From Kiritimatiellia bacterium (GTDB taxonomy: Bacteria > Verrucomicrobiota > Kiritimatiellia > RFP12 > UBA1067): DNA of 44,686 bases. The DNA lies in NCBI GenBank assembly GCA_017514235.1, contig JAFWKK010000046.1:1-44686 (forward strand), read 5' to 3'. The notes below the pieces were generated by a model. The model was not told the origin of the DNA. It did not search any database and saw only the letters and a program-made list of their open reading frames with translations. The position numbers were made by a program, and so were the translations under genes. Of the stretch, positions 7,013 to 16,098 are shown in pieces. How positions within the stretch are numbered: position 1 is the first letter of the stretch; each line of letters starts with the position of its first letter.

Positions 7013-8721
7013 GCACTGAACAGACGTTCGCCGATATTATGGCGGGGCGGCTGACGGCTGGCGAGATACGCGACGTCCTTGTCCGCTACCACGATCGGGG
7101 CGTTACGCCCGACGACCTGATGGCCGCTGCGTCGGCGATGCGCTCGGCGGCGGTTAAGGTGCGCTGCGACGACCCCGACGCCGTGGACATCGTAGGCACG
7201 GGCGGCGACCTGCTAGGAACGTTCAACGTCTCGACGGCGGCAGCGTTCGTGGCGGCTGGAGCCGGCGTGACGATAGCCAAGCACGGCAACCGCGCAGCGA
7301 CGTCGAAGTGCGGCACGGCGGACGTGCTGGAGGCGCTCGGTTACGACCTGGACACGCCGCCGGAGGCGGTCGCCGCCGGCATAGCGAAGAACGGCATATG
7401 CTTTCTCTTCGCCAGGAGCCTGCACCCGGCCATGCGTTTTGTCGCGCCAGTCCGGCGTGAGCTGAAGTTCAAGACGATCTTCAACTACCTCGGGCCGCTC
7501 ACCAACCCGGCGGGCGTCCGAAGGCACGTGATCGGCGTCGCGGACGCCTCGATGTTGCGGACGTTCGCCGAAGCGCTTGGCCGGCTCGGATCGCGCTCCG
7601 CCTTGATCGTATGCGGCAAGGGCGGCCTTGACGAGATATCCACCGACGGCGTCACGCGCTTCGCCATGCTGCGCGACGGCACCGTGAGCGAGGGCGAGAT
7701 TGACGTCGCCAGCCTCTGCGGCGTGAGCTACGGCGTTGACGAGATCGCAGGCGGCGACCCCGAGGAGAACGCGATGATCCTGACGGGAGTGCTGAATGGC
7801 GGCCTGCGCGGCGCCTACCGCATGGCCGCCGTCGTGAACGCGGCAGCCGCCATCTGGATCGCGGACAAGGCGAGTGACCTGCGGGAAGGAATCGCCGCCG
7901 CAGAGCGTTCGATCGACTCGGGCGCGGCATATGCCAAGCTGGCGGCGTTCCTCGGCCGGGACGGCTCGAAGGGCGAGCCAGACATTCTCAAGCTCCTGTC
8001 GACGCGGCGTCGGGCGGACGCGGAGAGCGGAGAGCGCGTGCGCGACTTCGCGGCGGCATTCCGAGGGCCGGGCCTGCATGTAATCGCCGAGCTCAAGAAG
8101 GCCAGCCCGTCGAAGGGTCTGATACGCCCTGACTTCCGTCCGGCCGCGCTCGCCCGCGAGCTGACGGACGCCGGAGCGGCGGCGCTGTCGGTGCTGGCCG
8201 AGCCACACCGGTTCCTGGGCAGCGAGACAAACGTGCGCCTCGCCCGCGAGGCGAGCGACCTGCCGATACTCTTCAAGGACTTCGTGACGACCGAGTACCA
8301 GGTGCTGCGGGCGCGCGCAGCCGGGGCGGACGCGGTGCTGCTCATCGCGGCCGTGCTGGACGATGCGTCGCTGCGGCGGCTGCTCGCCTGCGTACGCAGC
8401 TATGGCATGGAGGCCCTCGTCGAGACGCACACCGCCGAGGAGATCGCCCGTGCCGCCGCCGCAGGAGCGAAGGTGATCGGCGTCAACTGTCGCGACCTGC
8501 GGACGTTCCGCACCGACCCGTCGATCACCGCGAAGCTGATCGGACGCATACCCGGCGGAATCGTACGCATCGCAGAGAGCGGCATCAGGTGCGCGGACGA
8601 CCTGCGGACGCTGCGCGCCGCCGGGGCGGACGGCTTCCTGATCGGCGAAACGCTGATGCGCGCGCCGCGCCCGGGCGAGAAACTTAAGGAACTTACAACC
8701 ACCACAACGGACAACCAATGA
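7009..8721 (+). CDS. trpDC: fused anthranilate phosphoribosyltransferase / indole-3-glycerol phosphate synthase
   Basis: This 570-residue bifunctional enzyme covers steps 2 and 4. Residues about 1-330 are Trp[15 protein letters not shown] (PRPP-binding), [21 protein letters not shown], and [28 protein letters not shown]. Residues about 345-560 are Trp[41 protein letters not shown], and IAESGIR...FLIGETLMR. No stop or frameshift separates the halves, and linker sequence is short. In the TrpC segment LFKDF replaces the usual LRKDF, a mild departure. It overlaps trpG (ATGA) and trpB by 4 nt. A TrpD-TrpC fusion in this order is uncommon; TrpG-TrpD and TrpC-TrpF fusions are the familiar ones. Confidence 0.93.
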   Translation: MSTEQTFADIMAGRLTAGEIRDVLVRYHDRGVTPDDLMAAASAMRSAAVKVRCDDPDAVDIVGTGGDLLGTFNVSTAAAFVAAGAGVTIAKHGNRAATSKCGTADVLEALGYDLDTPPEAVAAGIAKNGICFLFARSLHPAMRFVAPVRRELKFKTIFNYLGPLTNPAGVRRHVIGVADASMLRTFAEALGRLGSRSALIVCGKGGLDEISTDGVTRFAMLRDGTVSEGEIDVASLCGVSYGVDEIAGGDPEENAMILTGVLNGGLRGAYRMAAVVNAAAAIWIADKASDLREGIAAAERSIDSGAAYAKLAAFLGRDGSKGEPDILKLLSTRRRADAESGERVRDFAAAFRGPGLHVIAELKKASPSKGLIRPDFRPAALARELTDAGAAALSVLAEPHRFLGSETNVRLAREASDLPILFKDFVTTEYQVLRARAAGADAVLLIAAVLDDASLRRLLACVRSYGMEALVETHTAEEIARAAAAGAKVIGVNCRDLRTFRTDPSITAKLIGRIPGGIVRIAESGIRCADDLRTLRAAGADGFLIGETLMRAPRPGEKLKELTTTTTDNQ

Positions 8722-9926
8722 AAACACACTACGGAACATACGGCGGCCAGTACGTCGCCGAAACGCTGATGAAACCGCTAGCCGACATGGCGGCGGCGTA
8801 TGACAAGGCGAAGGCCGACCCGGCCTTCAGGCGCGAGTTCGAGGAGATACTGCGCGACTACGTGGGGCGGGAGTCGCCCCTCACCGTCTGCCGGCGCCTC
8901 TCGGCGCACCTCGGCGGAGCGCAAATCGTGCTGAAGCGCGAGGACCTCAACCATACCGGGGCGCACAAGGTGAACAACACCATCGGGCAGGCCCTGCTGG
9001 CGAGGCGCATGGGCAAGAAGCGCCTGATCGCCGAGACGGGCGCGGGAATGCACGGCGTCGCTACGGCCACCGTCGCGGCGCTCTTCGGAATGCCGTGCGA
9101 AGTCTACATGGGCGCGATCGACGTAAAGCGCCAGGCGCCGAACGTCGCGCGGATGGAGATGCTCGGCGCGAAAGTACACGCCGTCGAGGAGGGCAGCGCG
9201 ACGCTGAAGGACGCGATGAACGAGGCTATCCGCGACTGGGTGACCAACTGCGACGACACGTTCTACGTGATCGGCACGGTCGCCGGTCCGGCGCCGTACC
9301 CCGAGATGGTACGCGACTTCCAGAGCGTCATCGGCATCGAGGCGCGGCGGCAGTGCCTCGAGAAGTTCGGGCGCCTCCCCGACCAGGCCATAGCGTGCGT
9401 CGGCGGCGGATCGAACGCGATGGGCCTCTTCGCAGGCTTCATCGACGATGCGGAGGTAAGGCTCGTCGGCGTGGAGGCCGGCGGCAAGGGCCTCGCCACC
9501 GGCGAGCACGCGGCGTCCATCAACGGCGGACGCCTAGGCGTACTCCACGGCGCGAAGACCATGCTCCTGCAGACCGACGACGGGAACATTCTCGACACAT
9601 ACTCTGTCTCCGCCGGACTGGACTACCCGGGCGTGGGGCCGGAGCATTGCCACCTCCATGACACGGGCCGGGCCGAATACTCCGTCATAAACGACGACGA
9701 AGCGATAGCCGCGTTCGATGCACTCTGCCGGTTCGAGGGAATCATTCCGGCGCTTGAGTCGAGCCATGCGCTCGCCGAGGCGATCAAGCGCGCCCCGTCA
9801 CTGCCGCAGGACGCGATCCTGCTCGTCAACCTCTCGGGGCGCGGCGACAAGGACATGGAAAACATCATTAAGTGGAAGGAATCCAGGCGTCAGGCCTCTG
9901 ACGCGACTGCGAGGTCCGAAGGCTGA
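8718..9926 (+). CDS. trpB: tryptophan synthase beta chain
   Basis: This 402-residue PLP enzyme joins indole and serine to give tryptophan. Lys84 in HTGAHKVNN is the PLP Schiff-base lysine. [11 protein letters not shown], the phosphate-binding GGGSNAMG (about 228-235) and GVEAGGKG are typical of the TrpB1 type. The full length matches the family. It overlaps the trpDC fusion by 4 nt; a 35-nt gap to trpA contains the ribosome-binding site of trpA. Confidence 0.95.
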   Translation: MKTHYGTYGGQYVAETLMKPLADMAAAYDKAKADPAFRREFEEILRDYVGRESPLTVCRRLSAHLGGAQIVLKREDLNHTGAHKVNNTIGQALLARRMGKKRLIAETGAGMHGVATATVAALFGMPCEVYMGAIDVKRQAPNVARMEMLGAKVHAVEEGSATLKDAMNEAIRDWVTNCDDTFYVIGTVAGPAPYPEMVRDFQSVIGIEARRQCLEKFGRLPDQAIACVGGGSNAMGLFAGFIDDAEVRLVGVEAGGKGLATGEHAASINGGRLGVLHGAKTMLLQTDDGNILDTYSVSAGLDYPGVGPEHCHLHDTGRAEYSVINDDEAIAAFDALCRFEGIIPALESSHALAEAIKRAPSLPQDAILLVNLSGRGDKDMENIIKWKESRRQASDATARSEG

Positions 9927-9961
9927 AGTCAAGAATCCTGCCAATCTATCAAGGAGCATTC

Positions 9962-10729
9962 ATGAAAACAACCAGAATTGCCAACGCCTTTGCAAGGGCG
10001 AAAGCCGATGGGCGGCCCGCGTTCGTCGCATACCTCACGATCGGCTACCCAACGCTTGAAAAGAGCGAGGCGGCCATAGACCAGCTGATAGCCGGCGGTG
10101 CCGACATAATCGAGTTCGGCGTGCCGTTCTCCGATCCCTTCGCCGACGGCGCAGTCATACGCGCGGCGGCATACGAGGCGCTGCGGCAAGGCGTCACGCT
10201 CGACAGTGCGCTTGCGCTCGCCGCCCGCGTCCGTGCGAAACACCCCGACACGCCGATAGTGGTCTTCAGCTACTACAATCTCATCCTCTCGAAGGGCGCG
10301 GAGGCGTTTGCGGCAGCTGCGGAGGAGGCTGGCGCCGACGCAGTGCTTGCGGTCGACCTGCCTCTCGAGGAACGCGACGAGCTGCTTTCGGTGCTGAAGC
10401 CGCACGGCCTGACGATGGTGCCGCTCATCGCGCCGAACACGCCGATCGAGCGCGTGGTCGAAAGCGCGAAAGGCGTGGAGGACAGCTTCCTCTACGTCAT
10501 AACCGTCAAGGGCATAACGGGAGCCAGGTCGGAACTGCCGCCGGAGCTGACGGACAGGCTGGACGCGATACGCGCCGCCGTGTCCATGCCGATAGCCGCA
10601 GGCTTCGGCGTCTCCACGAAGGCGCAAGCCGCCGAGATCGGGCGCCACGCGGACGGCTTCATCGTCGGCTCCGCGCTCGTGAAACGCCTCGGCGAGACCG
10701 GCTCGCTCGAGGGCGACCTGCTCGCATGA
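9962..10729 (+). CDS. trpA: tryptophan synthase alpha chain
   Basis: This 255-residue TIM-barrel enzyme cleaves indole-3-glycerol phosphate to indole and passes it to TrpB. The catalytic Glu51 (DIIEFGVPFSDP) and Asp62 (FADGAVI) are present, as are the phosphate-binding AAGFGVST and the late GSALV. Ribosome-binding site AAGGAG lies about 5 nt before ATG 9962. Its end overlaps trpF by 4 nt. Confidence 0.95.
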   Translation: MKTTRIANAFARAKADGRPAFVAYLTIGYPTLEKSEAAIDQLIAGGADIIEFGVPFSDPFADGAVIRAAAYEALRQGVTLDSALALAARVRAKHPDTPIVVFSYYNLILSKGAEAFAAAAEEAGADAVLAVDLPLEERDELLSVLKPHGLTMVPLIAPNTPIERVVESAKGVEDSFLYVITVKGITGARSELPPELTDRLDAIRAAVSMPIAAGFGVSTKAQAAEIGRHADGFIVGSALVKRLGETGSLEGDLLA

Positions 10730-11295
10730 CGCCGCCGCGCCTGAAGGTCTGCGGCATCAACAACGCCGCTTTCGCCGCCGCCGCCGAGGAGAGGGGTGCC
10801 GACTACCTCGGCTTCATATTTGCCGAGGGGTCGCCACGCCGCGTTACGCCTGTGCAGGCAGAAGCGATTGCGGCGCGCCTGAAAGGCGCATCGCGTCGCG
10901 TCGGGGTGTTCGTTAGGGAGACGCCGGACGAGATCGCCTGCATCGTGCGTCAGGCGCGGCTCGACGTCGTGCAGCTGCACCGACGCGCGTCAGCTGATGA
11001 CGTGGCCACGCTTCGTGCCGCCGGCTATGAGGTCTGGACGCTTGCCGGCGGAGCGCCTGGCGACGCGGTACTCTTCGACTCCTCGCATGGCGACGGCGAG
11101 ACGGCGTTACGGCGCGGGCCTTGGCGAACCGTTCTCGCAGGCGGAATCTCGGCGGAGAACGTCCACAGGGCGGTGGCGCTTCAGCCGGACGTCATCGACG
11201 TAAGCGGCTCGCTCGAGACTGCGCCGGGACACAAGGATGTCGCGCTGCTCGACAGGTTCATTCTCGCCTTCCGCCGTGCCGCGGGTGTGGTATAA
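10726..11295 (+). CDS. trpF: phosphoribosylanthranilate isomerase
   Basis: This 189-residue TIM-barrel enzyme catalyses step 3 of the pathway. The general base Cys is in KVCGINN, the general acid Asp is in VLFDSS (residue about 114), and LAGGIS plus DVSGSLETAPGHKD form the phosphate site. It is slightly shorter than the usual 195-210 residues and is placed last in the operon rather than next to trpC. Its stop codon overlaps the -10 box of the next gene. Confidence 0.92.
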   Translation: MTPPRLKVCGINNAAFAAAAEERGADYLGFIFAEGSPRRVTPVQAEAIAARLKGASRRVGVFVRETPDEIACIVRQARLDVVQLHRRASADDVATLRAAGYEVWTLAGGAPGDAVLFDSSHGDGETALRRGPWRTVLAGGISAENVHRAVALQPDVIDVSGSLETAPGHKDVALLDRFILAFRRAAGVV

Positions 11296-11296
11296 T
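11288..11296 (+). promoter_or_regulatory. extended -10 promoter inside the trpF stop
   Basis: TGGTATAAT (11288-11296) overlaps the TAA stop of trpF. The ATG at 11304 starts 7 nt after the box, so the transcript would be leaderless or nearly so. No good -35 is visible. Confidence 0.5.
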
Positions 11297-11303
11297 ATTG
11301 GCG

Positions 11304-11933
11304 ATGAAGAAGTCCGCAATGACGATTACATATCCGCTGAAGCGGGGCTTGTACGTGAACCTCACGAACCGCTGCCCGTGCCGTTGCGTCTTCTGCCTGC
11401 GGCAGAACGGTGACGGCGTCGGCGGATCGGATTCGCTCTGGCTGGAGCGCGAGCCGACGGCGGAAGAGGTGTGCGCGTCGATAGACGCCCGCGACATGAG
11501 CCTCTTCGACGAGCTCGTGTTCTGCGGCTACGGCGAGCCGACCGAGCGGCTGGACGTTCTGCTGGCCGTCGCCCGTCACGTCCGCCAGAAATGGCCGTTG
11601 TGCAAGATCCGCATCAACACCAACGGACTGTCGGACCTGATAAACGGGCGTCCCACGGCGCAGCTGCTGGAGGGCCTTGTCGACGTGGTGTCGGTGAGCC
11701 TTAACACGCCAGACCCGGACGAATACGAGAAAATCTGCCGCCCGGCATTCGGCCGCCAGAGCTATGATGCGATGCTGGCTTTCGCAAAAGACTGCCGGCG
11801 GTACGTGCCGGACGTTGTGCTGACTGTCGTGGACAGCCCGGTAACGACACCGGAGAAGCAGGCGGCATGCCGTGCGATCGCCGATTCGATCGGCGTCCGC
11901 CTGCGCGTCAGGCCTTACGAGGCCGCGCAATAA
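11304..11933 (+). CDS. radical SAM protein, TatD-associated type
   Basis: This 209-residue protein has the 4Fe-4S motif CPCRCVFC (C-x3-C-x2-C) at residues about 24-31 within GLYVNLTNRCPCRC. It also has the SAM-binding FCGYGEPTERL (GGE-like) and RINTNGL. The pattern YPLKRGLYVNLTNRC...LWLEREPTAEEV matches the small radical SAM family often linked to TatD nucleases; its reaction is unknown. The ATG at 11304 is chosen because the extended -10 box lies just upstream; further upstream the frame runs inside trpF. No ribosome-binding site is seen. It ends 19 nt inside the convergent DUF2851 gene. Confidence 0.82.
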   Translation: MKKSAMTITYPLKRGLYVNLTNRCPCRCVFCLRQNGDGVGGSDSLWLEREPTAEEVCASIDARDMSLFDELVFCGYGEPTERLDVLLAVARHVRQKWPLCKIRINTNGLSDLINGRPTAQLLEGLVDVVSVSLNTPDPDEYEKICRPAFGRQSYDAMLAFAKDCRRYVPDVVLTVVDSPVTTPEKQAACRAIADSIGVRLRVRPYEAAQ

Positions 11934-13114
11934 GGAAGACCTTGCCTGCCCTCCGGCGGCGAGGCCAGAGTGCATTTGCCGCAGTCGGGGTGCAGCCTCT
12001 GGCAATAGTCGCGGTGGATCTGCAGAAGGCCTTGGATAAGGAGCCCGTTGCCCGCGTAGAGCGCGGCGGGATTGTGGTCGCGGCCGAACAGGCGGAATGC
12101 TGCAAGGCGCACAGGCCTTGAGACGTCTTCGGGCGGAAGCCAGTCCGGACAGTCGACGGCACGTTCCTCGGCCAGCGCGAACGGCAAGATGACGTTGGCG
12201 AGAATCGCCGCGGCCCGGCCGCGCCCAATGAAGTGACTGCCGCACATGGCCGTCACCATTGCCCGGCAAGCCTGGCGCGAGAAGTCGCCGGCGTCGACGA
12301 GGCCTATGGTCGGGGTTTGCGTGAAGATGTCGGCCGCGCGCACCAGGCGCAGTTCAGGGACGTTGTTCGGGCGGCCTTCCGAGTGGCACCACTCCTCAAA
12401 CCCACCGGCGGCCAGCATGGCGGTCTTAGCGGTGTCCGTCTCCTCCAGCAGGGCGGCCAGCGGAACGCGTTCTGCGACATGGCGGAACTGCACCTGGTTG
12501 CGGCTGTAGCCGAGCGCAGTCATAACTTCTTCGTAGAATACCTGCCGCCGGGCCTCCTGACCGGCGGCCGCGCTGGCGCACAGCCTGCCGACAAGCCTCC
12601 GCGCCTTCATGCGCAGCCTGCGGCGACCGGCCGCCGCCAACAGCCGCATGGCGAGATCGGGGTTGCGCCCGATGAGCGCTTCGCAGGGACGTGATTCCGA
12701 CGGAAGCCTCGCATATGGATATGCCGCGAGATCGATCTGGTCGGGCGAGAACGTTGAGTCTGCCGTCACGAACGGACCGAGCCAGATCGACACCGCGCCG
12801 GACGGCAAAGAGCCCGGCGCCGGTCCGCCGCGCCAGGTTACGTGGGCGACAACGTTGCGATAGTTCGGGTCGGTGCCGTGCCCGTGCAAGTCCCAGTCGG
12901 CCGGACAGAGGTGGATTTCCACGTCGCCGACCAACCGGCGGCGGCCGGCGCCGATTTCAAGGACTGCGTTTCGGAAGTCAGGTCCTGCGCCGTGGTTCCA
13001 CTCGCCCGGGCTGATTACGGTCACCTCGCTTCCACGGCGCGTGCGGAGACGCTTGGGCCGCAGCGCGGCATCGTACCAGATGGCCTGGACGTGTCTTTCG
13101 GTGATTGGCGTCAT
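11915..13114 (-). CDS. DUF2851 family protein
   Basis: This 399-residue protein begins with [51 protein letters not shown]. The G-x-W-N-x-G-A-G-P-D-F pattern and the following VGDVEIHL and [11 protein letters not shown] are hallmarks of DUF2851, found mostly in Bacteroidetes and Verrucomicrobia. The acidic VGDVEIHL strand resembles a nuclease-like core, but no function is established. Its ATG overlaps the recA stop (ATGA), so it is coupled to recA, which may hint at a DNA-related role. Its 3' end overlaps the radical SAM gene tail to tail by 19 nt. Confidence 0.85.
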   Translation of the reverse strand: MTPITERHVQAIWYDAALRPKRLRTRRGSEVTVISPGEWNHGAGPDFRNAVLEIGAGRRRLVGDVEIHLCPADWDLHGHGTDPNYRNVVAHVTWRGGPAPGSLPSGAVSIWLGPFVTADSTFSPDQIDLAAYPYARLPSESRPCEALIGRNPDLAMRLLAAAGRRRLRMKARRLVGRLCASAAAGQEARRQVFYEEVMTALGYSRNQVQFRHVAERVPLAALLEETDTAKTAMLAAGGFEEWCHSEGRPNNVPELRLVRAADIFTQTPTIGLVDAGDFSRQACRAMVTAMCGSHFIGRGRAAAILANVILPFALAEERAVDCPDWLPPEDVSRPVRLAAFRLFGRDHNPAALYAGNGLLIQGLLQIHRDYCQRLHPDCGKCTLASPPEGRQGLPYCAAS

Positions 13115-14124
13115 GCGGCCTTTCTCCCCTTTGCGGCCACAGGGCCTGGCGAGGCTCTGATGCGTTCCACGATGCGTTCGGCGATTTCAGGATTGGCCTT
13201 CAGGTGAGAGATTGCGGCGAGCGAGCCCTGCGCGAGCTGCTCGTCGCCGAAGCTGAGCCAGCTGCCGCGCTTCTCTACCACGCCGCGTGCGAGCGCCGCG
13301 TCCAGCACCGAGCCTTCCCACGAGATGCCGCAGGCGTAGAGTATGTCGAACTCCGCCTCGGTGAACGGGGGCGCCACCTTGTTCTTGACCACCTTCACGC
13401 GCGTACGGTTGCCGACGACCTGGCCCGACGCATCCTTTATCGCGCCGATGCGCTGCACCTGGAGACGGCAAGAGGCGTAGAACTTGAGGGCCTTGCCTCC
13501 GGGCGTCGTCTCGGGGTTCCCGAACATGACGCCTATCTTCTCGCGCACCTGGTTCGTGAAGATGAGGAGCGTCTTCGTCTGAGCTATGACGCCGGTGAGC
13601 TTGCGCATCGCCTGTGACATCAGCCGCGCCTGCAGGCCGACGTGCGCGTCGCCGATGTCGCCGTCGATTTCGGCCTGAGGCGTGAGGGCGGCGACGGAGT
13701 CGACGACCACCACGTCGAGCGCGCCGGACTTCACGAGCTGCTCGCAGATGGTGAGCGCCTCCTCGCCGCTGTTCGGCTGGGAGACGATCAGGTTGTCGAG
13801 GTCGACGCCTATCTTCCTGGCGTAGCCCGGGTCCAGCGCGTGCTCCGCGTCTATGAATGCGGCGGTCCCGCCCGCCTTCTGCGCGTTCGCCACGACATGA
13901 AGCGCGAGCGTGGTCTTGCCGCTGGACTCGTGGCCGTAGCATTCCACGATGCGGCCGCGCGGCAGCCCGCCGACGCCGAGCGCAAGGTCGAGCGAGAGAG
14001 CTCCCGTGGAGACCGCCTCGACGGATCCGTCGGCCGCGTCACCGAGACGCAGCACGGCCATGTCGCCGAATTGCTTCCTAATCGTCCGCAGGACGTCGTC
14101 GATTGCAGAGCAGAGCTTGTTCAT
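13111..14124 (-). CDS. recA: recombinase A
   Basis: This 337-residue protein forms ATP-dependent filaments on single-stranded DNA for strand exchange and SOS induction. Walker A is GHESSGKT (residues 64-71; E. coli-type proteins have GPESSGKT). [32 protein letters not shown] covers the Walker B-adjacent and L2 regions, and [11 protein letters not shown] is Walker B. The start at 14124 has GAAAGGAA upstream; longer upstream frames run into yraN. It sits 20 nt after yraN and is coupled to DUF2851. No LexA-type box was recognised. Confidence 0.95.
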   Translation of the reverse strand: MNKLCSAIDDVLRTIRKQFGDMAVLRLGDAADGSVEAVSTGALSLDLALGVGGLPRGRIVECYGHESSGKTTLALHVVANAQKAGGTAAFIDAEHALDPGYARKIGVDLDNLIVSQPNSGEEALTICEQLVKSGALDVVVVDSVAALTPQAEIDGDIGDAHVGLQARLMSQAMRKLTGVIAQTKTLLIFTNQVREKIGVMFGNPETTPGGKALKFYASCRLQVQRIGAIKDASGQVVGNRTRVKVVKNKVAPPFTEAEFDILYACGISWEGSVLDAALARGVVEKRGSWLSFGDEQLAQGSLAAISHLKANPEIAERIVERIRASPGPVAAKGRKAA

Positions 14125-14144
14125 TCTTTGTTTCCTTTCTTGTT

Positions 14145-14570
14145 TCAGTTCCATTTGATGAAGCGGCCTGGTTTCGGGAACAGCGCGACGTTCCGTATGT
14201 GATCTATGACGGGCCTCCCCCCTCCCGGCGAGCCGTAGACCTCGACGACGTCGAACCGGTATGCGCCGAGCCAGCGGTTGACGCGGCGCCATGCGCCGCA
14301 GGCCCGGCGCAGGTTCTGCCGCTTGCGGCGGTCGATGCTCTGGAGACGCCTGGCGAACGGCGACATGCAGGCGTGCTGCTTTACCTCCACGAACACCATC
14401 GCATCAGCCGCGCGGTCCCACGCGACGATGTCGATTTCGAGCCGCCCGTCTTTCGCGCAGGGGCGGGAGTTGCGGTCGACGATCTCGAAGCCGCTTCGCC
14501 TTAGGTGCTCGACGGCAACGCACTCGCCCCACTCGCCGTTGCGCCGCCCGATGTTTTCGCTTGCGTCCAT
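14145..14570 (-). CDS. yraN: YraN/UPF0102 family endonuclease-like protein
   Basis: This 141-residue protein has the UPF0102 pattern: N-terminal [25 protein letters not shown], then the nuclease-like core LEIDIVAWD...VFVEVK (residues about 46-66). The fold is related to Holliday-junction resolvases and restriction endonucleases; enzymatic function is not proven in the family. Start ATG 14570 has GGAGG 9 nt upstream. It is first in a three-gene operon with recA, which fits a recombination-linked role. Confidence 0.85.
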   Translation of the reverse strand: MDASENIGRRNGEWGECVAVEHLRRSGFEIVDRNSRPCAKDGRLEIDIVAWDRAADAMVFVEVKQHACMSPFARRLQSIDRRKRQNLRRACGAWRRVNRWLGAYRFDVVEVYGSPGGGRPVIDHIRNVALFPKPGRFIKWN

Positions 14571-14705
14571 TGTCTTTTTGCCTCCGTTGTTCGTGTTTTG
14601 TGCCTTCGGTGTCGAAGACGCGGGAATTATCGCATGTCGCGTACGCCGGCGGGTCACGAAGATGCCTTTTCCGTGCCTTTTTTTCAGGGCGCGGCGGAGG
14701 TGCTA

Positions 14706-14734
14706 TTGGATAATGGAGCCGGAAATGGTAGAAT
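14706..14734 (+). promoter_or_regulatory. promoter of the SNF-family transporter
   Basis: TTGGAT (14706-14711), 17 nt, TAGAAT (14729-14734) with TGG extension. The ATG follows 6 nt after the -10 box, so the mRNA is probably leaderless. The minus-strand yraN operon promoter must lie in the same 170-nt region; the best guess there is weak and not called. Confidence 0.6.
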
Positions 14735-14740
14735 GTCGGC

Positions 14741-16027
14741 ATGCGCGAAAGATTGGCGAGCAGGCTCGGGTTCATAATGCTTGCGGCGGGGTGCGCCGTC
14801 GGCTTGGGCAACGTATGGCGGTTCCCGTTCGTCGTCGGGCGGAACGGCGGCGCGGCGTTCGTCGTTGTCTACCTCCTCTTTCTCGCGCTGTTCGGATTTC
14901 CGCTTCTCCTGGCGGAGCTTGCCGTGGGGCGCGGAGGGCAGGCGGGCATCGCGGGAGCGTTTCGCCGGCTCGGCGGCAAGGGCTGGGGCAGGGTGGGGCT
15001 TGTTGTTTTCGGCGGGAACCTGCTGCTCATGGCCTATTATACGGACGTGGCAGGGTGGCTTCTCAAGTTCACGGCGTCGTATGCCGTCTCTGGCGTTCCG
15101 CCGGACTTCGCCGCGCTAGTCGGCGACAGGCCGACATGCTTCGCATTCATGGCGGCGGCCGTGGCGGCGTCCGCCGCGACCTGCGCGGCCGGTCTGCGTG
15201 GCGGCGTCGAACGCACCGCTAAGTGGATGATGCTGTCGCTTCTCGTCCTGATGGCATTCCTCGCAGTCAGGTCGCTTTTGCTCCCTGGCGCAGCGAAGGG
15301 GCTGGCGTTCTACCTGAAGCCGGACTGGACCCCTTTCGTCAAGCGACCCCTGGGCGTCATCTTCGAGGCGATGGGGCAGGCGTTCTTCACGCTGTCCATC
15401 GGCGTCGGCGCGATGACGATCTTCGGCAGTTACATAGGGCGGGGAGAGTCGCTTGTGACGGAGACGGCCTGGATAATCGCGATCGACACGGCCGTGGCCT
15501 TCTCCGCCGGGCTGATAGTCTTTCCGGCGTGCGCCACTTACGGCGTTGATGCGGCGGGCGGCCCCGGGCTCATCTTCGTTGCTTTGCCGAAGGTGTTTGC
15601 GGCGATGGAGGGAGGCAGGGCCTGCGGCATGGTGTTCTTCCTCTTTCTCTCCCTTGCCGCGCTTACGACGGTGATTGCCGTCTTCGAGTGCCTGATCGGC
15701 GGGGTCATGGACATGACTCGTCTTCCGAGGGCGTCAGCCGCGGCGCTTGTCGGGGCGGTCGTCGCGGCGGCCGCGCTGCCGTGTGTCATGCTCGACGGCG
15801 CGCTTGACTGGGAGGACTTCGTGTTCAGCAAGTTCTGGCTGCCGTCCGGCGGAATGGCGCTTGCGCTCTTCGTATCATACCGTTTCGGGTGGGGCTGGGA
15901 CGCTTTTCGCGAGGAGGCGTCGGCGGGGCGCGGCGTCTCGCTGCCGGAATGGGCGAGGCCGCTGTTCCGCTACGTGGTCCCGGTGCTCGTGCTGGCCGTT
16001 GTTGCCGGCGGGCTGGCCGGCGGGTGA
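14741..16027 (+). CDS. sodium:neurotransmitter symporter family (SNF/NSS) transporter
   Basis: This 428-residue integral membrane protein begins with ERLASRLGFIMLAAGCAVGLGNVWRFPFVVGRNGGAAF. The unwound TM1 sodium/substrate-site motif GxAVGLGNVWRFP is diagnostic of the LeuT-like NSS family. About 11 hydrophobic segments are present. Family members import amino acids with sodium, and prokaryotic ones often handle Trp, Leu or Tyr. Location 3 kb from the trp operon does not by itself show tryptophan transport. No ribosome-binding site is seen, which fits leaderless initiation. A run of 11 C follows the stop. Confidence 0.92.
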   Translation: MRERLASRLGFIMLAAGCAVGLGNVWRFPFVVGRNGGAAFVVVYLLFLALFGFPLLLAELAVGRGGQAGIAGAFRRLGGKGWGRVGLVVFGGNLLLMAYYTDVAGWLLKFTASYAVSGVPPDFAALVGDRPTCFAFMAAAVAASAATCAAGLRGGVERTAKWMMLSLLVLMAFLAVRSLLLPGAAKGLAFYLKPDWTPFVKRPLGVIFEAMGQAFFTLSIGVGAMTIFGSYIGRGESLVTETAWIIAIDTAVAFSAGLIVFPACATYGVDAAGGPGLIFVALPKVFAAMEGGRACGMVFFLFLSLAALTTVIAVFECLIGGVMDMTRLPRASAAALVGAVVAAAALPCVMLDGALDWEDFVFSKFWLPSGGMALALFVSYRFGWGWDAFREEASAGRGVSLPEWARPLFRYVVPVLVLAVVAGGLAGG

Positions 16028-16029
16028 CG

Positions 16030-16040
16030 CCCCCCCCCCC
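16030..16040 (+). repeat. C11 homopolymer tract
   Basis: Eleven consecutive C bases begin 3 nt after the transporter stop codon and about 45 nt before the next -10 box. The tract could slip during replication or sequencing. It lies between genes, so any effect would be on spacing or transcription, not on reading frame. Confidence 0.8.
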
Positions 16041-16081
16041 GGTCGGCATGCGGCGGTGTTTTCCCGAAGTGGCGGCGTTTT

Positions 16082-16090
16082 TGATATAAT
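16082..16090 (+). promoter_or_regulatory. extended -10 promoter of the TPR-gene operon
   Basis: TGATATAAT (16082-16090) is an extended -10 element, 8 nt before the ATG at 16099. No clear -35 or ribosome-binding site is visible, so leaderless expression is likely. Confidence 0.5.
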
Positions 16091-16098
16091 ATGCGCTC

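Noticed and set aside
7213-8739. 508-codon antisense ORF over trpDC
   Set aside because: Typical shadow frame in GC-rich DNA; sequence is Arg/His-rich and the sense strand is a clear enzyme.
14571-14740. Minus-strand promoter for the yraN-recA operon (GATAAT near 14631-14626)
   Set aside because: The box is plausible but no supporting -35 or extended element was clear enough to list as a feature.
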